A stretch of 64,000 bases of DNA from Calonectria ilicicola. Taxonomy: Eukaryota > Ascomycota > Sordariomycetes > Hypocreales > Nectriaceae. The translations under genes and the position numbers were made by a program. Every line of letters begins with the position of its first letter. The stretch's first letter is position 1. The stretch lies in NCBI GenBank assembly GCA_020809705.1, contig CP085831.1:186001-250000 (forward strand). Direction: 5' to 3'. Positions 10,161 to 23,507 of the stretch are shown in pieces. A model generated the notes under the pieces. That model was not told the DNA's origin, did no database searches, and saw only the letters and a list, made by a program, of their open reading frames with translations.

Positions 10161-13100
10161 ATTATTTTTTTCTTTTAAAAGCTTATTTTTAAATTTTAAA
10201 AGGATTTAGTAAGAGTAATATTATTTTTATATTTTATTATTTTATTTTTTATATATTCTTTTAATTTATTTATAATATTTATATATTAAAATTATTATAT
10301 TTTTAAAATAAGTTTTAAATTTTTATATATTATATTTTATAAATTATTTAATTTATTTAATTTAATATAATATTTTATTATTATAATCTTTATATATAAT
10401 AATTTTTTTAATTTTTTATTTATTTTTTTTTAATTAACTTTAGTAGATAGATAGTAGTATTATTTTTAATATCTTTTTAAGATTTAAATAAAAAGATTAA
10501 AAAATATTATATATCTATTAATATTATTTAAATAAATATATCTTATAAGCTTATTATTCTATTCTTTTAATAATAATAATCTTAATAAACTTAAGTATAA
10601 GCTTCTTATACTTAAACCTAAAATTCCTTATAAATAAACTAATAATTTATTCTTTCTTATACTTTATAATAATATATCTTTTATTATAATACTTAGCTTA
10701 TATTTCTATAACTTTTTATTAATATTATTAAATTTAAATATATATATAATTTAAAATTTTAATATACTTTTATATACTTTATATATAAGTCTTTAAATAT
10801 TTTAAAGTATATTTAATTATTTTAAAATAATAATTATATAATATTTATATTAATAATACTTTAATAATACTATATTAGCTATTATTATTATAAATAAATT
10901 TACTTTTAGAGAGTTATATTATCTATCTTTTTAAAATTTCTTTTATAAATAATCTTAAATATCTCTCTAAGATCTAATATATTTATTTAATTTATTTATT
11001 AATTTAAGGATAGTAGATAATAGATAATTACTTAATTATTATTTATTTTTTTATTAATTTTTCTTAAAATTAGTTTATAAATAGTTTATTTTAATTATTT
11101 ATAATATCTTTTAATATTTTATATTAATATTTTATATACTTATATAATATTTATATTATTTAAGTAATAATAAATATTTTCTTTATAAATATAAATATAA
11201 TAAACTTTATTATATAATAAATAATTATAAAAATAATATTATATTCTTTTTTATTATTATAAGCACTTTAAGATAATTTTATAATAAAATCTATACTAAT
11301 TTCTTAAAAGAAGTACACTAATAATAATAAAGACTATAGCTTCCTATATAATCTATAATATAAGGTTTATACACCCTAATACACCTAGTATCTTAAGATA
11401 TAATCACATATATCCTCTATAATTCCTTTCTAATAGAATTTTCTTTTAATAAGTTTAATTATTTTAATAATTTTTATATATTTTACTTTTAAATTATTAT
11501 AATATTTATAAAATATTTTAATTCTTAATATATATTATATTAAAATAATTAGCCTTCTTTTATAAAAAAGTATATTATTTTTATTTAAATAATATATCTC
11601 TATATCTCTAATGCTCTATTTAATCTTCTATATTTATTATTAATAAAAAAGATCTTTAGCCTATAATCCTTAAACTAGTTCTTCTAATTATATAGATAAT
11701 TAAGTAAGAAATATTATTTCACTCTCTATAAGCTTTTTTATAATAGAATATAAAATAAATTATTCTAGATTAATTACCTTAGCTCCTAATAGATTCTTAT
11801 AATTAAAATATATAACCTTTTCCTATTAAATACTCTCCTTTATAATAATATTACTAGCCTTTTATTATTATATAATTAAAAAAATTATAATTATATTCTA
11901 CTAATCTAATAATCTAATAACCTACTCTTAATCTAAAAATAAAAAACCTTTACTTATTATTTAATATATAAATATACTACTCTTAAAATTAATATAAATA
12001 ACTTATATATAAGTATTAATAATCTTAATTTTACTTTTTATATTAATAATTATATATTATATATTTAATAATAATTCTTTTATTAATTAAAGCTTTTTTA
12101 TAAATATAAGAAGTATATCTTTATATATAATTTCTTCTTTTATATAATCTAATTATTTTAATAAATTATTTATTAAATTAAGCTTCTTTAATTTATATTT
12201 AAGATTAAAATTAAATAAAAATAACCTATAAATCTATCTTATAAATCTTTTTTAAAATTCTTTACTAAAACCTTAATAATATCTTTAAAAATAAAATAAT
12301 CTATTAATATTATAAATTTCTCTAATAACCTTAATAAATAATAACTTTAATACTTTAAGCTCTTAATAATTATAAATAATTTTTACTATTTAATTCTTTA
12401 ATATTATTTAATATTAAAAAACTTTCTTAATTAATAAGCTATTAAGCACTATTAATCTTCTATAAATTATAATAAAATCCCTAAGATAGCCTTAGCAAAT
12501 ATATCTATCTCAACATAAGCTTTTAAAATTAGATCCTAATACCGTAAGATAATTACTAAATAAAAGGCTATCTTTAGTTCCTAGAACATATCTTCTTTAA
12601 TCTTGGTCTAAGTAAGATCTTTAATTTTATAATTATTCTTACTTTTCTTAAATAATTTTATTAAAAGTTTTATTATTTTAAAGTATTTAAAAATAAATTT
12701 TTAATAAAAATTATAAAAATTAAGAAATATTTATATATTTTTATATAAGATTAGTTTTTTTTATTTAATAATAGATTGGATTTATATAAAATTTATTTTA
12801 ATATTTTTTAAATAATTATATACTTTAAGAATTCTATTTTTTATTAATAAAAGGTATATTTAAAGAGTTTAATATATAATTAAAAATTATATAATTATTT
12901 AAAGATTTTTTTAATATCTTTAGTATATTATTCTCTTATTTTAAAATAAATAATAATATTATTTAAATATATAATATAATAAATATTTAAAAATTTTATA
13001 AATATATAGTAAATATATATTTAAAAGATAGTTAAAGTATTAATTAATTTAAATAATATAATTATATATTTAAAATAATTATATTAAGTTCTAAAAGTAA

Positions 13101-15514
13101 TCTTCTATCTATTATTCTTTTTAATTTTAATATAATAATATATATTATAAATATTAATCTTAATAATCTATTTTACTTTTATTAATTTATTTAAAAAATT
13201 ATTAATAAATAAAAGTAAATATTAATTTTTAATAATAATTATATTAAGATCTTTATAATTTATATATAAATATATAATATTATCTTTTTTTAATATAAAT
13301 AATATTAATATATTAATAATATTAATTAATAATTATATTCTACTATTAATAATATTATTTACTATATATATTTATAGTATATAATATTATTTAATATTTA
13401 ATAAATATAATAGATTATATAAAGGCTTTTTATTTTTTATAGTATTAATAGAATACTCTATACTTTTAAGAAGTAGTAACTTTATTATCTTTATTTTATT
13501 AAATATATACTATTTTAGTTATAATTTTAAAAATAATATACTAATATTATTATTAATAGCTTTATTTTTTAAAGCTTTAATTAGCTTTTTCTTTAATAAT
13601 TATATATTAATAATATAAAGTATATAGACTTTTTTATTATTTTTTATTAATTCTTTTATAATATCCTTAGATTTTATAAAAGAAATAGATTTATATATTT
13701 AATAATAATTATATATATTAATTATAATATTTTTTTACCTATAGAACTATTTAAGAAAAGTAGATCACTAATATTTTTCAAATATTATACCTTAATAAAT
13801 ACTCTTTAAATCTTCTAAGATATTTTTTAATAATTAATTAAAAATAAAATTAATTAATATATCTTATATAAGGCTAATATGGTTCTATTATAGCTTTTTA
13901 ATATAAGTATAGCTATATCTAGGGCTAACTTTAAACCTAGTTTTTATACTAATTATTAGCTAATAAGGTCTACTTATATACAAGTATCTATATCTACCTA
14001 GACTTCTTCTTTCTTATAAATATTAAATATTAATACTTTTCCTTAAATAATCTATCCTAAAGATAGAAGTTTCTTATATATAATAACTTTATATATTAAG
14101 CTTATATTTATTTATTTTTTAATAAGTCTATTTTAATAAAATTATTATTAATAATTTAAATTTTAATAATTTTAAAAAGTATATTATTTTTTTATTATAA
14201 TAAATAATAAAAAAAATATAATCTTCTTTATTATAAATATAATAAATTAAAAATTAAATATAATTAAAATTAATAATCTTTTTTATATTATTAAAAATAA
14301 TAAAAAAAATAGATTTAATATTATTTCTTAAAAAGATTAATTTAGATATACCTTCCTAACTTTTATCTTTATCTTAGCCTTTACTTTAGCCTTTATAACT
14401 ACTAGAATATTACTTCTAAGAGTCTTCTTATTAGTTAAGGAGTAATCTTTTAATACTATTACTTTCTTATACTTCTTGATTATTTTAATAAAGATAGATT
14501 TAAAGTTATTTAGCTTTATTAGTTATTTTATAAAGCTTTTTAAATTTTATTTTTTATTTTAATATTTCTATTTTTAATTTAAATTATAACTTAAAATAAT
14601 ATTAATAAATTAAAATAATATTATTTTTTAAATCTTTAATATCTAATATAATATATAAGACTATTTATATAATAAAGTACTATTATAATATATAATCTTT
14701 TTATTATTTTAAAAATAATAACTTATTATAAAGCTAATACTTGTATAAATCTAGATTAATATATATCTTATATATAAAAGTAAAAAGTCTTCTTATAAAG
14801 GGTCTTAGCTAGTAAGCCCCCTAATATAATTATATTATTATATTTATAAAGAATATAAGAACTTATAGCCTACTCTATATGCTATATAGTAGAACTATCT
14901 AGCTATAAGCTATTACTAGCTTTAATAATATAGATTTAATTATTAATTTAAATATTTAATATATTTTTATTAAGCCTCTTATAATTATATAATAGAGGTT
15001 TCTTATAGTTCTTCCTTAGACTTATATTAGATTATATAGTTAATTAATATAATATATTTATTTAGAATTATTATTATTAAGCTTAAAGCTACTATTATTA
15101 TATTTAGAATTATTTTTACTACTAAACTATTATAATTATAAAGTCTTTTATAAATATTATAATTTTCTTTATATTATATAAGATTTATATTATAAATAAT
15201 AATAATATCTACTTTTTAATATTCTTTAAATCTTAAGATTTTTATTTCTTTAATTTTATAATTAAAATACTTTTAAAAATTAAAATAAAAAATATATTTA
15301 AATTCTTTAAAATTTTATCTTTTTAAATAAATTCTTCTTAAAGTTCTTATTTATACTCTTAACTATATATAACTTATATTTATAATTCTTACTTACTATA
15401 ATAAATCCTTATTAATTTAAAAAATAATAATATAATACTAACCCTTTCTAAACTTCTAATAACTCTATTTATTATATAATATATTAATTTTTTAAAAAAA
15501 AGAAATTAAAAAAT

Positions 15515-15729
15515 TATAATAAACTAAATTTATAATTAAAATAAAATATAAATAAAACTATAATAAAACTTTATTCTTATTACTAAGACTTTAACTTAAC
15601 AAACTATAGAACCATTTGCCTACACTTACTATATAATATTATTATAGATGTCCTTGTTCTATAATATCTTATGCTAGTATATATTCGGTATGTATACTTG
15701 ATTGATCATCTTGGTCCCACATCTTTACA
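15515..15729 (-). repeat. 5' LTR of element A (right copy)
   Basis: 215 bp. Read on the minus strand it starts TGTAAAGATGTGGGACC, the canonical TG start; the other end is TATA where TACA (CA on the element strand) is expected, explained by RIP. Confidence 0.8.
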
Positions 15730-18700
15730 TCTTACTTAAATAAAGGGATATTTTTACTTCTTTCTAACCTAATTGGTAACTCTTGAAGCCTAAGTATTAT
15801 ATACTAAAACCTTTCTTTAAGAAGATATAGAAATATGGTTTAAATCTATTATAAGAGATTATTTAAAAAATAAAGATGATGCTAAGTAAATTAAAGAAAT
15901 TTAAGAAATTTTTAAAAATTAAGAAAATTTTAAAATTATTATTAAAGATAATTTTAGTATAATTAATATAGAATAGTAAATTATAAATTAATTATATAAA
16001 CTTAAATAAATAAAATCTTATAATTAATATTTAGTTAAGTTTAAAAGAATTATAATATAAATAGTTTAAAATAATAATATATTAATAGAACTTTATTATA
16101 AAGGCTTAAAAAGTGAAGTTAAGAATAAAATTTATAAAAAAAACTAATTAAAAAAACTCTTAAAATATATTAAAAGTACTATTAAAATTAATAAAAAATA
16201 ATTTAATTAATATAAAAAATATACTTAAAATAATAAAAATCTATATATCTTAAATAAAGAAAAAACCTAAAATAAGTAATAAAATACTATATATAGGACT
16301 TATTTAAGATTAATAGAACTTAATATTATCTAAAGGTATAATAAAAGTAAGATTACCTACTTTAATTATAAAAAGAAAGAATATAAATCCTTTAAATATT
16401 ATTTTTTAAAAATAGAAAATTAGTTTAAATTTATACTAGAAGAATAGAAATAATTTAATATTATAAAAACTTAATAGACTTTAATATTAAAAGAAAAAAG
16501 GATATTATAAGAAAAATTATTCTTATTATTATTAAGAAATATAAATTAATTATTATAATTAAATAATATATAAAAAATTATAAGTTATATAAGGTAAAAC
16601 TTACTTTATAATAAAAAATTAATAAAATTATTTAAAAAGTATAATTAATTTAATAAAAAGATTAATTCTATCTTCCCTATAAATGATTAGAATAAGCTAA
16701 GAAAATAGGAATCCTTATATTTATTTTAAATATATATATTAATAAAGTACTAATATAATAAAATACCTATACTTATAATAAAAATAGAAATAGAAAATAG
16801 ATAATTAATATTAAAAAAATAACCTAATAAATTAAAGAATCTTTATAAAATAGAGATAAAGTCTTTCTATTTATATAAAGTAAATAACAACTAAGAAACT
16901 ATAATCCCCAATTTATCTAATATAAGAAAAATAATCTTAGATTAAATATAATATATAAAGAATATAAGAATATTTTATAAATAAATTATTATAATTATAA
17001 TTACCTTTAATATATAAAATAAAAATAATATATAATATACTTTCTTATTAAAATAAAAGATATAATTATTTATTATATTTATAAAAGATACTTTAATTAA
17101 TATAAAATAATAAAAAAAACCCTTACTATTAGTTTATTATATTAAAATTAAATAAACTTAAGTTCTTTGATTATAATAAATTACTCTAGAATAAATATTA
17201 AAATCTTAAATATAATATTTATATAATAAATAAAATAATAGCCTAATATTAAATAAAACTAAAAAATAAATAAAGCCTCTTATAGAAAAGTAGTAAAAGT
17301 AATTAGAGCAATAATTTTTAAAATTATTAAAAGAACTTTTAAAAAAGCTTTATACTTTATAATTAAAAAGTAATTTTAATAATAATTAGAAATAAAAATA
17401 AGAATTAAAAGGAAATAATATAATATTATAGTAAATAATAAAGCTAAGTAAAATTATATAAATCCTTAAATAATTAATAAACTTTAACTACTATAGATAA
17501 TAAAAGCTAATCTATATAAAATTATTAATATAAAAAAATACCTTTTAAATATAATAATAATATTATAAATAAGAAGATTAATTACTTAAAAGTCTTTATT
17601 AAAGAAAAGAATTAAAGAATAATCTTTAATATTATTAATATTAGATAATATAATTTAATTTTAAAATATTTATAATTATACTAATATAACCTTAATATCT
17701 ACTAATATACTAGCTAGATATAAATATTTAAGAGGTATAATATAGCTAGTAATATTTTTATAAAATATAATAAAAGATCTTAAACTCCTAGTCTTAATTA
17801 AGTAAAAAATATAAGTAAAAAAAATCTTTATTATTTAAAAAAATAAAATATAAATATAAAAATAATTAAAAAAGATAAAAATAATAAATAATTATTTACC
17901 TTAGAATATAATTTTAATAAATTAATAAAAGCTTTAAAAAATAAAGGCTAAAGTAAAAATAAATAAATTATATAATATACCTTTATAGTACTAAATTTAT
18001 AAAAAGCTTTTTATAAAAGAACTAGATATTAGATTACTTAAATTTAGCTAGTAGGATTATGAAATTGTTCTTAAGAATAAATCTAATATCTAATTTTACC
18101 TTATTTATAATCTTAATTAAATTAAATTTAATATTTTAAAGGAATATATTTAAGATATACTTAAAAAAAGATATATTTATATTTTAAACTTTAAAATTAA
18201 TTATTTTATTATATTTATATTTAAAAAAAATAGAAAATTATATTTTATTATAAATTATTAATAATTTAATAATATTATTATTAAAGATTATACTTTATTA
18301 TTATTAATTAATAAAATAAAAGATTGTTTTTATAAAGTTAATATCTTTACTATATTAAATCTTAAAGAAATATATAATCTTATTTATATTAAAGAAAAAT
18401 ATAAATAGAAAATTACTTTTTAAATAAAATTTAAATTATTTAAATATTTAATTATACTTTTTAAACTTATAAATATATTAATATTATTCTAATAAATAAT
18501 AATTAATATATTATAAAAATATTTAAATATCTTTATTATTTATTATTTAAATAATATTTTTATTTTCTTTAAAAATAAAGAAGAATATAAAGAATATATT
18601 TATAAGATCTTAAAAGCCCTTTAAGATATCAAACTTTTAATTAAATTAGAAAAAAGTAGGTTCTATATTTAAAAAGTAGAATTCCTAGAATATATTATTA

Positions 18701-21562
18701 GCCTTAATAAAATTTATATAGACCTAAAGAAAGTTATTATAGTAAAAGATTAAAAGAAATTTATTAATATAAAAAAAGTATAAATCTTTCTTAGATTTAT
18801 TAATTATTATTAAAGATTTATTAAAAGATTTAATAAAATTATTTTAAATATAATAGAATTAATTAAAAAAGGAATTATCTTTTAATAAGAAAATAAAATA
18901 TAATAATTATTTAAAGTTATAAAAAATATTATTTTAAAAGAACCTATCTTTATAATATTTAACCTTAATAAGCTTATAGAGCTAGAAATTAATATATTAG
19001 ATTTTACTCTAGGGGTCTAGATTAAATAATAAGATAAATAAAAAAACTTATATTTTATAGCATTCTACTTATATAAGCTATATAGCCTTAAGCTAAATTA
19101 CTTTATCTATAATAAAGAATTCTTTATTATTATTAATATTTTTAAAGAATTTTAATAATATCTTTTAAAAAATAATTATAAAATTATAATATATATTAAT
19201 TATAAAAATATTATTTATTTTATAATTATTTAAAAACTTAATAAAAGGTAATTATAATATATAGAATATTTATTTAAATTTAACTATTAAATTATTTATA
19301 TTAAAAAAAACTAAAAATAACTATACTAATATAATTAATTACTAATTTAATTATAATATAAAAAAACTAAAAATATAAAAAAAATCATTAATCTATAATA
19401 CTAATAAAGAACTAAAATAAGCCCTAATTAATAAAATAATAATAAAAATAAAGAAAATAATTACTATTATAAAAGTAAAAGAATTACTATATATAACTAG
19501 AACTACTATTATAGAAATACTAATATAATAAGTAGAATAAAATAATCTACTATTAAAAAAATCAAAGAATATAATCTAGTACTTTTAGAAGAAAAAAAAC
19601 AAATTACTTATAAGTATTAAAAGAATATTAAATAAAGTTAATAAAAGATATTTATAAATATCCTTTATATAGCTATAAAGGTATTAATAAAATCCTTAAA
19701 TAAGTTAAATAGATATTTTCCTTTAATAAGATAAAAAAAAAGTTGAATAAGTATATAAGGAATGTAACTTATATTAATACTTTAAAAAACTAAGATATAA
19801 ATTATATAGATTATTATAATTATCCTTTGTTATATAATAACTATAAGACTTAATTATAATAGACTTTATTATTAATCTTTCTTTATTAATAGACCTTATT
19901 ATAAGAATATATTATAATAGTATTTTTATTATTATTAATTATTTTATAAAAGTAATATATTATCTTTCTTATAATAAAATAATAAAAGAAGAATAATTTA
20001 CTTACTTTTTCTTTTAAAATATAACTATTATATATAAATTATTAATTAAAATTATTTTAAATAAAAGATAATTATTTATATTTAAATTTTAGTAAAGCCT
20101 AATATTCTTAATAAAGTTAAATTATAAGTTAAGTATAACCTTCTATTTTTAAATAAATAAATAAACTAAATACTAAAATTAAGAAATTAAGTAATATTTA
20201 TAATACTATATTAACTATAAATAAACTAATTAAATAAAAAAGTTATTTATTATATAATTAGTATATAATATATTTTATAATTATAATATTAAAATAATAC
20301 TAGTAAAAGCTAATTTTAGTTTTATATTAAATACTTATTAAGCCTCCTTAAAAAGTATAATTTAAATAAAAGTAATAATTAAATTAAATAATTTAAAAAA
20401 ATTATATAAAGAAATAAAGATTAAATTTAAATTTATTTATAATATTATAAAAAGATATTATAACTTTAAAAGGCTAAAAAGACTAACTTTTTTAAAAGGA
20501 GATATAATCTACTTAATAATAAAAAATCTTATAATAAAAAAATAAAATAAAAAAATTAACTTTATATAAATTAAATTATATCTAATTAAAAGAAAAATAT
20601 TAAAAAATAACTATAAGCTTAACCTCCTAGATAATATCAAGATCTACTCTATCTTCTATATCTTATTATTAGAACCAGATAATAATATCTAGGTAAATAT
20701 AAGATCTAAATATAAACTATAAGTAGAAAATCTAGAAAATTAATAGAAAGTTAAGAAGATATTATAAAGAAAAAAGGAAAATAAGAAATTCAAAATTAAA
20801 TAAAAAAATTATAAAGAAATAACTTAAAAACTAATAAAATATTTTATATATTACTTAAAGATATTAAAAGTATTTTTAAAGATATAATACTAAGTAAACT
20901 ATTAAGATTAATAGTATTCCAATTAATAACATCTATAATCTTTAAAGATTATACTTAAATAATAACTTTTAATTCTATTTAATCTATATTCTTTAATTTA
21001 TTTAAAGAAAAAAGATTTTAATATATTATTTTTATACCTTTTATTTTAAATTAATATTTCTAATAATAAAAATAAAATAAATAATTTAAAGATTTTTAAA
21101 TTTTAGTTTAAGCTATAAATACCTTTACTTAAATATAAAGGAACTCCTTCTTAATTACCTCCTTCTCTATATTTAAACAATTAAACTTCTAATTTATCTA
21201 GATTATTATAAATATTAATACCTACTTATACTTATTATTTATAAAAAATTATATATATATAGCTAAAGATGCCTCCAAAGTATTATATATTTTACTATAA
21301 TAGATATATTTACTATAACAATCATTAGAATCTAGTAATATCTTATATTATAAACCTTTAAAAGAATAAAAAGAATATAATATAATTTTAAAACTTATTA
21401 AATTAATAAGCTAGGCTTAAGTATTAGTATAAAGATATAGCTTGGAAGTATCTAAACTTTAAAATATAATTAAAAAATATTTTAAAAGTTAAGAATAAGG
21501 AACTTATATATAAGATTAACTTAATAAGTCTTAAGAATAAGATTAATAAAGAGAGGATATTA

Positions 21563-21947
21563 TATTATAATCTATAATATACTTAGACAATTAAATAATA
21601 CTCACCTACCCTATAGCCCTATATTAATTAATAAGAAAGCACTTATAAGCAATTAGTTATAATATTAATAATTACCTTATAATTACTATCTTAATTATTA
21701 ATATATTAGATAGAATTAATATAATAAATATCTATTAAATAATAAGTATATAAATAAGTTAAAATCCGCCTTTATAGCTAATACCATCTAGCTTTTAATA
21801 TAATTTAATTATCTTAATTACAATTAACTATTATCTAATATAATACTTCCATTACTCTATTTACTATAATACATCTAATTATCCTACTAACAATAAACCT
21901 TTCGTTCTGATTGGTTCATCAAGTTAGGAATTGACCAGACCATTACA
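21563..21947 (+). repeat. 3' LTR of gypsy element B
   Basis: The first 34 bases differ from the 5' LTR only by G-to-A and C-to-T changes, followed by a deletion of about 11 bp. The last 60 bases or so, ending CATTACA, are nearly unmutated. Confidence 0.85.
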
Positions 21948-23308
21948 TATATAATAAGCTTTAAAGGCTGCCCTATAAAAATAATTTTATTAATTAAGAA
22001 AGTTATATTAAGTTATTTATGTACTATTAGCTTAAGTAAAGTTAGTAAGGGTGGAATATTATTCTACCTTTAAATATTAATAAATACTAATATTAAAAAA
22101 TTAAAGCAAATAATTAATATAAAAAAGAAGGTAAAATAGAATAATATTAAAGATATAATAATACTAGATAAAGTTAGGGTCTTTATAAGTAGTAAATCCA
22201 TCCATTAAGAGTATTCAATAGATTAGCTTTTCCTTTTTTAACTTCTAGGCTACTATATTTACTATCTAATAATTCTACTTTTCTTTATTAATAATAGGAC
22301 TATAGCTAAACCAATCTTTAATAGTAAGACCTTTAAAGTTATTATTTAATAAGAAGAAATAATAATTAAAGTATTATAACTATTAATATACTTACTAATT
22401 ATTATTAAAACCAGTTACTATTATGGTTAATATAATATGTTTATTAATATTAATTATAATATATTTCTTTAAGAGGACTTTTACTATAAGAATAAGAAAA
22501 GAAGGAACTACTTAACTAGTAATATTAATTATATTAATAAAAATAAGTAACTCCTTATTACCTAATTAAAAAGTCATTAATTTAATATTTTTTTCTTTTT
22601 AATTAAAAATAACTTTAAAGTATAATCAATCTAGCTAATTTATAATAAGATCTTATTAAAATTCTATAAATTAACTTTATAAATATTAAATTAAATAATA
22701 ATAACTTCTAATTCTTCATATTAATACTCTATTCTAAGCATATTAAGCTCTACCTTAGCTCTTATAATCTCTTTAATCCTAAACTTCCTAAATTAAAGCT
22801 TTAAATACTACTTAAAAAACCACTTAACCTAAGCTTTAAATACCTCTATTTTAAGCTTTTAAAGATAATATTTTTTTAAAAAATATATATAATTCTATAT
22901 ATATAATTTAATAATAATAAAAGTACTTCTTTTAATATTAATAATAAATATAATTAAAATATATTTTTTATTAATTATAAATACTATTTATTAATCTTCC
23001 TTTTTAATTATTAAAGAAAATAATCTTTCTATTCTTAATAAAAATATATATTTTTTAATAAAAAATATAATAATATAATATATAATAATTATTTCTACTA
23101 TTATAAATACCTAAAATAATAAAAGATTCTCCTAAATTATCTATATAAAATTTTTACCTAATAAAAAGATACAGACTACACTTACCATAACTACACACAA
23201 TTTAGCTAAAATTTCTAATATATTAAATTTATATATAAAATTAATAGTATTTAAAATTTAAGGCAATTTGGTTATAAAATAAGGTAGTTATAAACAAATT
23301 ACTATATC

Positions 23309-23422
23309 AAAGCTAGATACACATACAACGCAGATACAGGTTGTGTCACCACCTCTCCAGAGGAGAGGTGGGGGCCTGCCCCGACTGCCCGCTGTCGGCT
23401 TAGTCAGTCAACCCACCGGGTA
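23309..23422 (-). repeat. Right terminal inverted repeat of the Fot1/pogo-type element
   Basis: Mirror of 7899-8009. The same 10-bp stem hairpin lies at 23349-23358 / 23362-23371 with a different 3-nt loop. It ends CCCACCGGG-TA. Confidence 0.85.
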
Positions 23423-23507
23423 TATTTCATTGCGATATTGTCCGGGGTAATGTGTTCACGTGACCGACTGAAGCGAGCCGTCATCTCAAACTAAATCCTT
23501 CCAACAT

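Larger units (their letters stand above)
9946..15729 (-). mobile_element. Gypsy-type LTR retrotransposon (element A) nested in the gag of element B
   Basis: 5784 bp with two 215-bp LTRs (9946-10160 and 15515-15729) and the target duplication CCTTA (9941-9945) / TCTTA (15730-15734), identical apart from one RIP transition. It is on the minus strand. A minus-strand reverse-transcriptase block reads YLNN (from YLDD) at 12958-12969, followed by a typical gypsy stretch RE-YTKDIKKIF. A purine-rich tract on the minus strand (complement of 10162-10176) lies next to the left LTR, as expected for the 3' end. All frames are broken by RIP stops. Confidence 0.8.
9268..21947 (+). mobile_element. Ty3/gypsy LTR retrotransposon (element B), RIP-mutated
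   Basis: LTRs at 9268-9663 and 21563-21947, flanked by the 5-bp target duplication TATAT (9263-9267 and 21948-21952). Without the nested element its length is about 6.9 kb, normal for gypsy. Gag is recognisable on both sides of the nested insertion (EPFLGK... before 9945, ...QIKGYF from 15735 after reverting RIP stops). Reverse transcriptase is at about 18180-18760, with the active-site YLDD read as YLNN at 18544-18555. An integrase-like region lies near 19740-19980, and a decayed IHPIFHISLLEP-like motif near 20640 marks the end of Pol. Nearly every CAA/CAG codon has become a stop, so the element is dead. Confidence 0.85.
7899..23422 (-). mobile_element. Fot1/pogo-type DNA transposon carrying two nested retroelements
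   Basis: The outermost layer of the AT-rich block. It is bounded by inverted repeats of about 110 bp, each starting TA-CCCGGTGGGTTGA, consistent with a TA target duplication of Tc1/mariner elements. Its own sequence is 7901-9262 plus 21953-23420, about 2.8 kb. Reading the minus strand near 22089-22133 and undoing C-to-T/G-to-A changes gives CLPPHTSHLLQPLDV, the hallmark of Fot1/pogo DDE transposases. The frame continues across the retroelement insertion into 9262-9180, with a decayed version of the family's C-terminal FKxxG-I-PF-P region. Every frame is full of stops, so no active transposase remains. Confidence 0.8.

Noticed and set aside
8010..23308. AT-rich block as mitochondrial DNA insertion or centromere
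   Set aside because: Paired LTRs, target duplications, terminal inverted repeats and transition-only differences explain it fully as RIP-mutated transposons; no mitochondrial genes or satellite arrays were seen.
7899..23422. Giant cargo-carrying element (Starship-like)
   Set aside because: No tyrosine-recombinase captain and no cargo genes; the interior is three ordinary transposons.
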